NCBI RefSeq assembly: GCF_047302405.1
Contig: NZ_CP154853.1
Location: 1,612,001-1,676,000, forward strand
Source of the DNA: Alkalihalobacillus sp047302405
GTDB lineage: Bacteria > Bacillota > Bacilli > Bacillales > Bacillaceae_D
Direction of reading: 5' to 3'
DNA: 64,000 nucleotides
Under the pieces are notes generated by a model. It was not told where the DNA came from. It ran no database searches and worked only from the letters and a program-made list of their open reading frames with translations. Numbering within the stretch: position 1 is the first letter of the stretch; each line of letters opens with the position of its first letter. Shown in pieces: positions 1-8,462 of this stretch. The position numbers were made by a program, and so were the translations under genes.

Positions 1-15
1 CTTTTGCCTCTTTTT

Positions 16-987
16 TTAAACTGAATATTCGTTTGTATACGTGAAAATGGAACGTTTGCCATTCTCTGTCGTGAATTCAAAGCGATCGTAAATGATGTCT
101 TCTTTTCCTTTTTTTAATTTGCGATCATAATGATGTAACACCATTGTAATCCCTTGATTATTTTTATAAGTTAAGAAGTTGGTGCCGAAAAAGTCAGATG
201 TTTGTTCCTGACTGAGTAATTGACGTAATAATGTGTTATGGCATTCAATTAAATCATCATGTGCCAGTCCATAGCTGGCTAAGCTTTTTTCAAACGCTTC
301 GAGTGCTTGCGGTTCAAGTTCCTGTCTTAAGATCATATAAGGATCAAATTGATCTTTGTGAATAAAAATCCAATCCCCATCGATTGGCGAATACATCTGT
401 TTGTCATTTGATTCAAATTGACCAGCCCCGATATAATAACCGGTATAATTAGTTGAATCGATTTGCCACATTAATTCAAAAGGGCAGTCATCGAGTTCAA
501 GAATACCACCATGCTCATCAATTAATACAAAATGATCGTTACGTTCTTCAAATGTGTATTTAATATAATTATCAAGTTCAATAGTTGGCTCAGTAGCTAA
601 GCACTTAGTAAGGAGTTGTTGCTTTTCTGAATTAAGGAATTCTATCTCAAAAAAATCTTCATTATACGATAATTGTTTTATTCTGCTTTCGTAAGCGAGA
701 AGTAAAGACTCGTTATAGGACAAGTCGTTTTTTATACTTGTTTTTTCTAAAGATTGACCGGAACATTCCAAACTGAACCCTTCTTTAATTAAGGGATAAA
801 AAGTATCTTTCTGTTTGTCGACAATTAATGTCGGTAAAGATAGTAGGGCAAGGATGGTAATTTGTCCACGAAAAGGTTTTCGGGGTTCCAGAATTAAATC
901 ATCTAAACGGGCTAAATATGTACCTTTATGTTGATCGGTATATAGTACGGTAAACCCAATTAATTGTTGTGCTTCTTTACGATCCAT
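16..987 (-). CDS. Conserved hypothetical protein, 323 aa
   Basis: I do not recognise the function. The protein has no signal peptide, no membrane segment and no catalytic motif that I can see, so it is probably cytosolic. It is acidic, rich in aromatic residues, and looks like a folded globular protein. The N-terminus (MDRKEAQQLIGFTVLYTDQHKG) suggests a small beta-barrel opening. It may belong to one of the Bacillaceae families of unknown function (possibly DUF2777, unverified). The start is the ATG at 987, preceded by AAGGAG about 10 bases upstream on the minus strand. It is followed, on the same strand but 240 bp upstream, by the TelA-type operon, so it may be a separate unit. Confidence 0.7.
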   Translation of the reverse strand: MDRKEAQQLIGFTVLYTDQHKGTYLARLDDLILEPRKPFRGQITILALLSLPTLIVDKQKDTFYPLIKEGFSLECSGQSLEKTSIKNDLSYNESLLLAYESRIKQLSYNEDFFEIEFLNSEKQQLLTKCLATEPTIELDNYIKYTFEERNDHFVLIDEHGGILELDDCPFELMWQIDSTNYTGYYIGAGQFESNDKQMYSPIDGDWIFIHKDQFDPYMILRQELEPQALEAFEKSLASYGLAHDDLIECHNTLLRQLLSQEQTSDFFGTNFLTYKNNQGITMVLHHYDRKLKKGKEDIIYDRFEFTTENGKRSIFTYTNEYSV

Positions 988-1226
988 TTAGATTTTCACT
1001 CCTTTTCTATCGGTCATTCATTTATCCATTTGTTCGTCAGTTTAACTTTTCCGCAAAAATTGTAACGGTCAATAAAAAACTAAAAAACAAATGGTCCCCT
1101 CATTTTACCATAAAATGAAACGTTTTAAAAAAATGAACGCAAACGACGTTCATTTCTTTTTATCCTGTATGTTAACAATCTATGATTATGATGAGGATTG
1201 TTGACAATAAAATGAAAACAGATCCT

Positions 1227-2132
1227 TTAATCTCGATTGTATCTCATTTCTTGGAGTCGGATGAGATGATTCATTTTTTCCACGCGTGCTTTTTCTAATT
1301 GATTATGATAATCAATTAAGGTGAGTTCCATTTTGGATAAGGTCACAAAAATGTTTTCCTTTTGCTCGAGTTGGTTTTTTAGTGATAACGACAAAAACGT
1401 ATTTAATAATTTCGGGACATCCTCTTTAAACATCCTTCTCACAATATGTTTTTCCTCATAATCAAGTAAGTCAAAATCTGAACTTAATTTACTCGCTTGT
1501 TTGATTAAACGCTCTAAACGATTTTGAATTAATGGATTGATTGAGAATTGCTCAACCGAATCAAAAAATCGTTTGGATTCCTCCAATAACAAAGGAAGAT
1601 GGTCTGTTTTGGAAGTTCCGAGCAGTTCTTTTTGTTTATCTAATAATTCAAGTGAACCTTCTGTTTGGTTTTGACCCTGAGAAAAAGCTTCATCAAGTCG
1701 GTGAATTCGAAAAAATATCCCTTGAAAGAGAGAGGACTGCTTTAAAGATCTGACATGCCATGTTCCGTCTTTCATATAGTTAATGGAAGCTTCCTTACAA
1801 ATCCCTACACCGTTTTTGGCACGTACATAATGACGATAACAAATAATCGTAATACGCTTTTGAATCGGTGAGACCGAATATTTTGTATCTAGCAATTGAA
1901 GTTTAATAAATTTATGGTTGATTTTTAAACGGACGACTGATTGTTTTTGCTTGCGACGTAAACTTCTTTTTTGATTATACCCTGGTGCTTTTGAGATTAA
2001 ATGATCAATTAATTTTTCGCCAGTTTTGATTAATTTAGTCGTTGCTTCATCACGAAGGAGATGTTCATCCACAGCTCTTTTGTGGGCGGGGGTAAAAAAG
2101 CGTAGCCATGGTGAATCCATTAAATCTTTCAT
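1227..2132 (-). CDS. XpaC-like partner protein of TelA, 301 aa
   Basis: Second gene of a two-gene minus-strand operon, 33 bp behind the TelA-family gene. The C-terminal half (about residues 190-301) is helical and carries the pattern HIVRRMFKEDVPKLLNTFLSL, which resembles the end of XpaC-family (5-bromo-4-chloroindolyl phosphate hydrolysis) proteins. In B. subtilis xpaC and the TelA homologue yaaN also form a pair. The N-terminal half is basic (RRKQKQSVVRLKINHKF) and unlike XpaC, so this may be a variant partner. There is no signal peptide. The start ATG at 2132 follows a GGAGGAG site. The biochemical role is unknown; the link to envelope stress is inferred from the operon and its promoter. 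Confidence 0.6.
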   Translation of the reverse strand: MKDLMDSPWLRFFTPAHKRAVDEHLLRDEATTKLIKTGEKLIDHLISKAPGYNQKRSLRRKQKQSVVRLKINHKFIKLQLLDTKYSVSPIQKRITIICYRHYVRAKNGVGICKEASINYMKDGTWHVRSLKQSSLFQGIFFRIHRLDEAFSQGQNQTEGSLELLDKQKELLGTSKTDHLPLLLEESKRFFDSVEQFSINPLIQNRLERLIKQASKLSSDFDLLDYEEKHIVRRMFKEDVPKLLNTFLSLSLKNQLEQKENIFVTLSKMELTLIDYHNQLEKARVEKMNHLIRLQEMRYNRD

Positions 2133-2165
2133 TTTTTTCTCCTCCTTTTCTGCATCTATTTTCGT

Positions 2166-3185
2166 TTATTTTCCGATTAATTTCGTTTTCATCTCTTTAT
2201 TAAGAGTGTCCATTTCTTCAATGAATTTTTTTCCGCTTGTGACAATTCGTTCATTTGATTGTTCAGTTAATTCAATGGCTTCAAAAACTTGATTGTAGGC
2301 TTTTCTAAAAGCTTCAATCGCAATCGCGGGCTCTTCTAATGTCTTTAAGGTTTGTTCGGTATTTTCTTTTAATAATTGAGCATTAGATAATAGCATAGAT
2401 TCTGTTGCTTCATTAACATTTCGAACAGCAGAGATCACTTTTTGTTGATTATTTAAAGCTAATTGAATAGAAGCTGTCACAGTAATGATGTTCTTTGTCA
2501 TTGTAATGGCATTAAAAATCGCTTCTTCAAGTTTATCATTATTATCAATAATTAAATCAACAGAAGCTAATGATTGCTGAAGAACCATAACGGCTTGAGA
2601 CATATTTTTGACCCTTGTGACAATTTTCACTTGTCCCTTTTTTAATTCATTCGGGTTGTCTTTCCACTGTTCTGAATCCATTTCTTGCTCTAGCATTTCG
2701 TGCAGTTGATTGCCGTTATCAATTTGAACGTTTAAATTATGAATGCGTTGTTTAGCGACTTCCTTTAATTGCAGTAGCATAACATTGTCTTCTTGAAGTT
2801 TATCTCGCCCGCTCAATAACCCTTCGATCACTTGCTCTACCTGTGCTTCGACTGTTTGATATTTTTTTGTATAGGCCTCAATGGGGCTTCTTTTTAATAA
2901 TTTATTAACCCATTTTTTTAGCTGGCCATCATTTAAATAATCAGGCTCTAATTGACTAACCATTTCTTTTAATTGGAATAATTGGTTAGGTAGTTGGTTG
3001 GATTGGTCATTCATCATTTCTTTGACCGGACGTTTTAAAGCTTCTAAAGATTCACCCGCTTGTTTTTGTTCATCTTCACCTAATGATTGTAGTTTTTCAA
3101 GAAGCTCATCAATATTTTTTTCTTGCTTTATATGTTTTTCGATTTCTTCTTTAATCAATGGGGAATTTGTCGATTGCTCTGTCAT
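2166..3185 (-). CDS. Toxic anion resistance protein, TelA family
   Basis: 339 aa, almost entirely alpha-helical and rich in Gln, Glu, Leu and Lys, as is typical of the TelA/YceH/YaaN family (about 360-390 aa). The segment around residues 170-250 (KKGQVKIVTRVKNMSQAV, then TMTKNIITVTASIQLALNNQQK) is the recognisable family core. No transmembrane segment is present. Family members are linked to tellurite or cell-envelope stress resistance, but the mechanism is not established. It is the first gene of its operon, with a strong CGGAGG site 7 bases before the ATG, and a sigma-W-like promoter lies about 40 bp upstream. The downstream XpaC-like gene supports the TelA/XpaC pairing. Confidence 0.88.
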   Translation of the reverse strand: MTEQSTNSPLIKEEIEKHIKQEKNIDELLEKLQSLGEDEQKQAGESLEALKRPVKEMMNDQSNQLPNQLFQLKEMVSQLEPDYLNDGQLKKWVNKLLKRSPIEAYTKKYQTVEAQVEQVIEGLLSGRDKLQEDNVMLLQLKEVAKQRIHNLNVQIDNGNQLHEMLEQEMDSEQWKDNPNELKKGQVKIVTRVKNMSQAVMVLQQSLASVDLIIDNNDKLEEAIFNAITMTKNIITVTASIQLALNNQQKVISAVRNVNEATESMLLSNAQLLKENTEQTLKTLEEPAIAIEAFRKAYNQVFEAIELTEQSNERIVTSGKKFIEEMDTLNKEMKTKLIGK

Positions 3186-3222
3186 AAGAATACCTCCGAT
3201 TTTTATTGTTCTTTCTTTTATT

Positions 3223-3249
3223 TACGTATTTATTTAGAAGAAAGTTTCA
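3223..3249 (-). promoter_or_regulatory. Sigma-W-type (ECF) promoter of the telA operon
   Basis: On the minus strand TGAAAC is followed by 17 bases starting TTTCTTCT and then CGTA. This matches the B. subtilis sigma-W consensus (TGAAAC, 16-17 bases, CGTA). It lies about 38 bp upstream of the telA start, and TelA-family genes of B. subtilis (yaaN, yceH) are in sigma-W or related ECF regulons. Confidence 0.7.
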
Positions 3250-3658
3250 TTTCCGTTTTGCGGATTAAAAACTTGTTTAAATGGTAAGATTCCTTGATTT
3301 TATTATGAATGAATTCATAGCAATTTACAATCTTCGTACCTACGCATTCAAAAAGATTACATGCCCCTTTTTTGTATCCTTAAACTATTTAAAAAGATAA
3401 TTGTCGAAAAGGAATCAGACCAAAGGCTGATTTTATTACATATATAAGGAAACGCACTTTTCTAAAAGCGAATAAATATAGTGTTTTTAATGCGTTTTGT
3501 TCGTTATTGAACATCTGTACGCTGGTATTATACTTTTATAATAAAATGATTAGAAAAAAGAGTGTGTGTATTTTTATTCAATTTAAAGCTGTTAATATAC
3601 ATTAAATGTTCATATGAGTGATAGGGAGGGTGTGGGTGAATAACTGTTAATGCTTGGT

Positions 3659-3672
3659 AGAAAGCGTTTTCA
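3659..3672 (+). promoter_or_regulatory. cre-like (CcpA) site upstream of gltA
   Basis: AGAAAGCGTTTTCA differs at two positions from the ideal palindromic cre TGAAAGCGCTTTCA. Its centre is about 66 bp before the predicted gltA transcription start, a position seen for CcpA-activated promoters. The 577-bp gap between telA and gltA holds this site, the promoter, and no gene that I can support. Confidence 0.5.
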
Positions 3673-3696
3673 TGTGACGGGTTTTTAATTTTTAAT

Positions 3697-3725
3697 TTGC
3701 CGAAATGTCAGAAAAATGATATAAT
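3697..3725 (+). promoter_or_regulatory. gltA sigma-A promoter with extended -10
   Basis: TTGCCG, 17 bases, then TATAAT (3720-3725) preceded by TG plus one base (TGATATAAT), an extended -10 element. Transcription would start near 3732, giving a leader of about 65 nt. Confidence 0.75.
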
Positions 3726-3795
3726 CCTGTATATTAGCTCGAAATTATTTGGGGAGAGTTGATTGAATTTATTTTTTGGAGAAAGGTTGATGCCA

Positions 3796-6700
3796 ATGCG
3801 GAACGCTGGATACCCGAAGAAACAAGGCCTGTATGACCCGCAATTTGAGCACGACAATTGCGGTATCGGTTTCTTGGCTCATATGAAAGGAAAGAAATCA
3901 CATCAAGTTGTTGATGATGCACTTCATATTTTACGTAATTTGGAACACCGAGGTGGCCAGGGGGACGAAGTGAATACAGGTGATGGTGCCGGTATTCTTT
4001 TACAACTTCCACATCGTTTCTTTAAAAAGGTCTGCCAAGCAGAGGAAATGACTCTTCCGAATGAAGATGAATATGGTGTAGGGATGCTGTTTTTGCCACA
4101 AGATGCTCATGAAAGAGAACTTGCAGAAAGAAAATTAGAGACAATTATTAGAGAAGAGAATGTGGAACTACTTGGCTGGCGTACTGTGCCAACTGATGAT
4201 TCAATGCTTGGAAATGCAGCAAAATCAGCGATGCCATACATTCGCCAAATTTTTATTGAAAAGCCAAAACAAATGAAACAGACAGAAGAATTTGAACGGA
4301 AATTATATGTGATTAGAAAACGTGCGGAAAATGAAACGGCTGAATTCGTTTCTGATGGGCAGTCTTTTTATTTCACTAGTTTATCTAGTCGTACCATTGT
4401 GTATAAGGGAATGCTGACAACGGAACAGGTAAATCAATTTTATTTAGATATCAATGATCCTGATTTTGAATCAGCTTTAGCGCTTGTTCATTCAAGGTTT
4501 AGTACAAATACATTCCCTAGCTGGGAGAGAGCACATCCGAATCGTTACATGATCCATAACGGTGAGATTAATACCGTTAAAGGGAATGTGAACTGGATGC
4601 ATGCTCGGGAACAATTATTTGAATCTCCTTTGTTTGGCGATGATATGGATAAAATTAAACCAATCATTGATCAAAATGGTAGTGATTCATCGATGTTTGA
4701 TAATGCTCTAGAATTCCTCTCATTAGCTGGACGTTCCATGCAACATACGGCGATGATGATGATTCCAGAACCTTGGCAAAATGATCAAACGATGAGTCCG
4801 GAAAAGAAAGCTTTTTACCAATTCCATAGTACGTTAATGGAGCCTTGGGATGGACCAACGGCGATTGTCTTTACAAACGGGAAACAAATTGGTGCCTGTT
4901 TGGATCGTAATGGCCTAAGACCTTCGAGATATTATGTGACAAAGGATGATTATATTTTAATGTCATCTGAAGTTGGTGTCTTAGATATAGACCCTGAAAA
5001 TGTATTATATAAAGAACGTTTACACCCAGGGCATATGCTTTTAGTTGATACAGAAGAAGGTCGAATTATTCCTGATCAAGAAATTAAAGAAGAAATTGCC
5101 AAAGAGCACCCTTATCAAGAGTGGGTAGCTGAACATTTGATGCAATTAGAGGATGTATTAGAAACATCGAATGTTGAAAATACCGATTTTTCTAAATTAA
5201 AAGAGAGACAGCTTGCGTATGGTTACACGTATGAAGAACTTTCTAAAATGATTACACCAATGATTAAAGATGGTGTTGATCCGGTTGGTTCAATGGGGTA
5301 TGATTCACCACTTGCGGTTTTATCGAAAAAACCACAGCTTTTATATAATTATTTCAAACAATTGTTTGCACAAGTGACAAATCCGCCAATTGATGCGATT
5401 CGTGAAGAAGTTGTGACAGCGATGGGGACAACAATTGGTGCTGAACAAAATTTATTAAACCCTTTGCCTTCAAGCTGTAGACATATTCATCTACCTTATC
5501 CAATTATTAATAACGAAGAATTAGCAAAACTTCGTCATAATAAAATGATTGGCTTTAAAGCAACGACGTTATCGATTTTGTTTAAAGTGGCGAATGAAGG
5601 AAGTCTGGAAGCTTCATTAGAACAACTATTTGAGCAAGCGGACCGTGCGATTGAAACAGGCTATTCTCTTATTATTTTAAGTGATAGAGGAATGAATCAG
5701 AATTTAGCTGCCATTCCTTCTTTGTTAGCCGTTAGTGGGTTACATCATCATTTAATTCGAAAAGGGACAAGAACAAAAGTAAGTATCCTATTAGAATCTG
5801 GAGAACCACGCGAAGTTCACCACCATGCGGTTTTATTAGGTTATGGCGCTGAAGCGATTAACCCTTACTTAGTTTTTGATTCTGTTGATGGGTTAATTCA
5901 AGACGGTCTAATTGAGGAGTATTCCTATGTCGAATCTGTTAATCGTTATGTAAAAGCGGCAACAAAAGGGATTATGAAAGTCTTATCAAAAATGGGTATT
6001 TCGACGATTCAAAGTTATCGAGGAGCCCAAATTTTTGAAGCGGTCGGTGTATCAGATGAGGTCATTAATAAATATTTCACTTGGACAACGACTAGGATTG
6101 GCGGAATTGGTCTAAAGGTTATAGAACAAGAAGTTTTAAAACGACACGCTAGGGCTTACTCGAATCAAGAAGGTGTTGATCAAACGCTTGATGCAGGTGA
6201 TGATTTGCAGTGGAGACGTGATGGTGATCCGCATCAATACAATCCTCACACGATTCATATGCTTCAAAATGCCTGTCGATCAAATAACTTTAAGCTCTTT
6301 AAAAAGTATTCAACTGCCATTAATGAACAAACGAAACAGCAAACTTCTTTAAGAGGCTTATTAAAGTTCAAAGGGGGCAGATCTTCTGTTCCATTAGAAG
6401 AGGTTGAACCTGCTTCTGAAATTTTTAAACGTTTTAGAACAGGGGCAATGTCCTTTGGTTCGATTTCTCAAGAAGCTCATGAAACATTAGCGATTGCGAT
6501 GAACCGAATTGGTGGGAAAAGTAATACAGGTGAAGGTGGAGAGCACCCAGAACGTTTTACTCCGGACGAAAATGGCGATTTGAGGAGAAGTTCGATTAAG
6601 CAAGTAGCATCTGGTCGTTTCGGTGTGACAAGTCATTATTTAGTCAATGCTGATGAAATCCAAATTAAAGTGGCGCAAGGGGCGAAACCTGGAGAAGGTG

Positions 6701-8388
6701 GACAATTACCTGGTAACAAAGTTTATCCATGGGTGGCCGAAGTTCGTGGTTCAACACCTGGGGTTGGTCTTATTTCACCACCACCCCATCATGATATCTA
6801 TTCAATTGAAGATTTAGCTGAATTAATTCACGACTTAAAAAATGCAAACCCAACTGCGAAGGTTAGTGTAAAATTAGTTGCTGGTACAGGTGTAGGAACG
6901 ATTGCTGCCGGTGTGGCTAAAGGTAGGGCCGATGGAATTATTATTAGTGGATATGATGGCGGAACAGGTGCAGCTGCCCGAACAAGCATTAAGCATACGG
7001 GTTTGCCTTGGGAAATTGGGCTAGCGGAAACACATCAAACACTACTATTAAATAATTTACGGAGCCGTGTCACTTTAGAAACAGATGGAAAGTTAATGAC
7101 AGGAAAAGATGTTGTCACAGCTGCCTTATTAGGTGCTGAAGAATATGCCTTTTCTACCGCTCCATTAGTCGTTTTAGGTTGTATTGTGATGCGTGTCTGT
7201 CATTTAGATACGTGTCCAGTTGGAATTGCGACACAAAATCCTGAGTTAAGAAAAAAATATATGGGATCGCCTGAGCATGTTGTTAATTTTATGAGCTTTA
7301 TAGCAGAAGAAATTCGTGAAATTATGGCTGTGTTAGGATTCCGTAAGTTTGATGAGATGATTGGACGTACGGACGTATTGGAAGTGAATCCAAACATTGA
7401 AAATGATAAAGCGAAAACGATTGATTTATCGAATTTGCTTTATAAACCAGAAGTAAAATCACAAGACAAAAACTATAAAACGGTTGAGCAAGATCATCAA
7501 CTTGAAATTTCACTTGATCACCGCAAACTATTACCAGAAAGTAAAGCGGCCATTGAACATGGTGAAAAAGTCTTTATTGAATCAGAAGTGAAAAACGTTG
7601 ACCGGGTCGTTGGAACGATTGTTGGAAGTGAAATTAGTAAACGTTATGGTTTAAAAGGATTACCAGAAGATACGATCAATATTCAATTGCACGGATCTGC
7701 CGGTCAAAGTTTGGCAGCTTTTCTACCGAAAGGAATGACCATCACGTTAGAAGGTGATGCAAACGACTATACAGGAAAAGGGCTGTCTGGCGGTAAATTA
7801 GTTATCTATCCACCTAAAAATTCTACCTTTAAAGCAGAAGAAAACATTTTGATTGGTAATACGACTTTCTACGGAGCAACTAGTGGAGAAGCGTATATTA
7901 ATGGGAATGCAGGCGAACGTTTTGCAGTTAGAAATTCAGGCGCATCTGTTGTTGTTGAAGGTGTAGGGGATCATGGTCTTGAGTACATGACAGGTGGTGT
8001 CGTCGTAAACTTAGGGACAGTAGGTAAAAATTTCGCTGCTGGTATGTCAGGTGGGATTGCCTTTGTTTATAATCCAAAAGGTGATTTTGCTAATAAATGT
8101 AACAAAGAAATGGTTTTACTTGAAGAGGTCTTAACAGATATAGATTTATCGTTATTAAAATCAATGCTTGAAAAACATCAGTCATATACGAATAGTCAAG
8201 TCGCGAAAAGTATTCTTAGAAATTGGAAGAACGAAATCAAGAATTTTGTAAAAGTCATTCCAAAAGATTACAAACGAATGCTTGAAGCGATTGAGCGAGT
8301 TAAACAAGAAGGATTAGCAGACGTTGATGCGGTGATGGCTGCATTTGATGAGAATAAAAACGATAAATCTAGGGTTAGTGGAAAATAA
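3796..8388 (+). CDS. gltA: Glutamate synthase (NADPH) large subunit
   Basis: 1530 aa from the chosen start. The enzyme hydrolyses glutamine and transfers the ammonia to 2-oxoglutarate to make glutamate, together with GltB. The ATG at 3796 sits 9 bases after GGAGAAAGG and puts the catalytic Cys of DNCGIGF at residue 22, the same spacing as in B. subtilis GltA, where a propeptide is removed to expose the Cys. A TTG at 3763 and an ATG at 3790 are possible but less likely. Domains in order: class-II amidotransferase (to about 410), central domain, FMN-binding synthase domain (about 860-1230) with the 3Fe-4S cysteines in GCIVMRVCHLDTCP, and the C-terminal GXGXG beta-helix. The usual neighbour gltC is not adjacent; a TelA operon is divergent instead. 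Confidence 0.97.
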   Translation: MRNAGYPKKQGLYDPQFEHDNCGIGFLAHMKGKKSHQVVDDALHILRNLEHRGGQGDEVNTGDGAGILLQLPHRFFKKVCQAEEMTLPNEDEYGVGMLFLPQDAHERELAERKLETIIREENVELLGWRTVPTDDSMLGNAAKSAMPYIRQIFIEKPKQMKQTEEFERKLYVIRKRAENETAEFVSDGQSFYFTSLSSRTIVYKGMLTTEQVNQFYLDINDPDFESALALVHSRFSTNTFPSWERAHPNRYMIHNGEINTVKGNVNWMHAREQLFESPLFGDDMDKIKPIIDQNGSDSSMFDNALEFLSLAGRSMQHTAMMMIPEPWQNDQTMSPEKKAFYQFHSTLMEPWDGPTAIVFTNGKQIGACLDRNGLRPSRYYVTKDDYILMSSEVGVLDIDPENVLYKERLHPGHMLLVDTEEGRIIPDQEIKEEIAKEHPYQEWVAEHLMQLEDVLETSNVENTDFSKLKERQLAYGYTYEELSKMITPMIKDGVDPVGSMGYDSPLAVLSKKPQLLYNYFKQLFAQVTNPPIDAIREEVVTAMGTTIGAEQNLLNPLPSSCRHIHLPYPIINNEELAKLRHNKMIGFKATTLSILFKVANEGSLEASLEQLFEQADRAIETGYSLIILSDRGMNQNLAAIPSLLAVSGLHHHLIRKGTRTKVSILLESGEPREVHHHAVLLGYGAEAINPYLVFDSVDGLIQDGLIEEYSYVESVNRYVKAATKGIMKVLSKMGISTIQSYRGAQIFEAVGVSDEVINKYFTWTTTRIGGIGLKVIEQEVLKRHARAYSNQEGVDQTLDAGDDLQWRRDGDPHQYNPHTIHMLQNACRSNNFKLFKKYSTAINEQTKQQTSLRGLLKFKGGRSSVPLEEVEPASEIFKRFRTGAMSFGSISQEAHETLAIAMNRIGGKSNTGEGGEHPERFTPDENGDLRRSSIKQVASGRFGVTSHYLVNADEIQIKVAQGAKPGEGGQLPGNKVYPWVAEVRGSTPGVGLISPPPHHDIYSIEDLAELIHDLKNANPTAKVSVKLVAGTGVGTIAAGVAKGRADGIIISGYDGGTGAAARTSIKHTGLPWEIGLAETHQTLLLNNLRSRVTLETDGKLMTGKDVVTAALLGAEEYAFSTAPLVVLGCIVMRVCHLDTCPVGIATQNPELRKKYMGSPEHVVNFMSFIAEEIREIMAVLGFRKFDEMIGRTDVLEVNPNIENDKAKTIDLSNLLYKPEVKSQDKNYKTVEQDHQLEISLDHRKLLPESKAAIEHGEKVFIESEVKNVDRVVGTIVGSEISKRYGLKGLPEDTINIQLHGSAGQSLAAFLPKGMTITLEGDANDYTGKGLSGGKLVIYPPKNSTFKAEENILIGNTTFYGATSGEAYINGNAGERFAVRNSGASVVVEGVGDHGLEYMTGGVVVNLGTVGKNFAAGMSGGIAFVYNPKGDFANKCNKEMVLLEEVLTDIDLSLLKSMLEKHQSYTNSQVAKSILRNWKNEIKNFVKVIPKDYKRMLEAIERVKQEGLADVDAVMAAFDENKNDKSRVSGK

Positions 8389-8393
8389 TAGAA

Positions 8394-8414
8394 GGGACGC
8401 GTGAGTAGCGTCCC
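8394..8414 (+). other. Intercistronic hairpin between gltA and gltB
   Basis: GGGACGC and GCGTCCC form a perfect 7-bp GC-rich stem around a 7-nt loop, just 5 nt after the gltA stop codon. No U-run follows, so it is more likely an mRNA-stability or partial attenuation element than a full terminator. Confidence 0.55.
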
Positions 8415-8462
8415 CTCTCCATATGAATTCAGAACAATAGAATGCAGTTTGGAGTGAAATGA

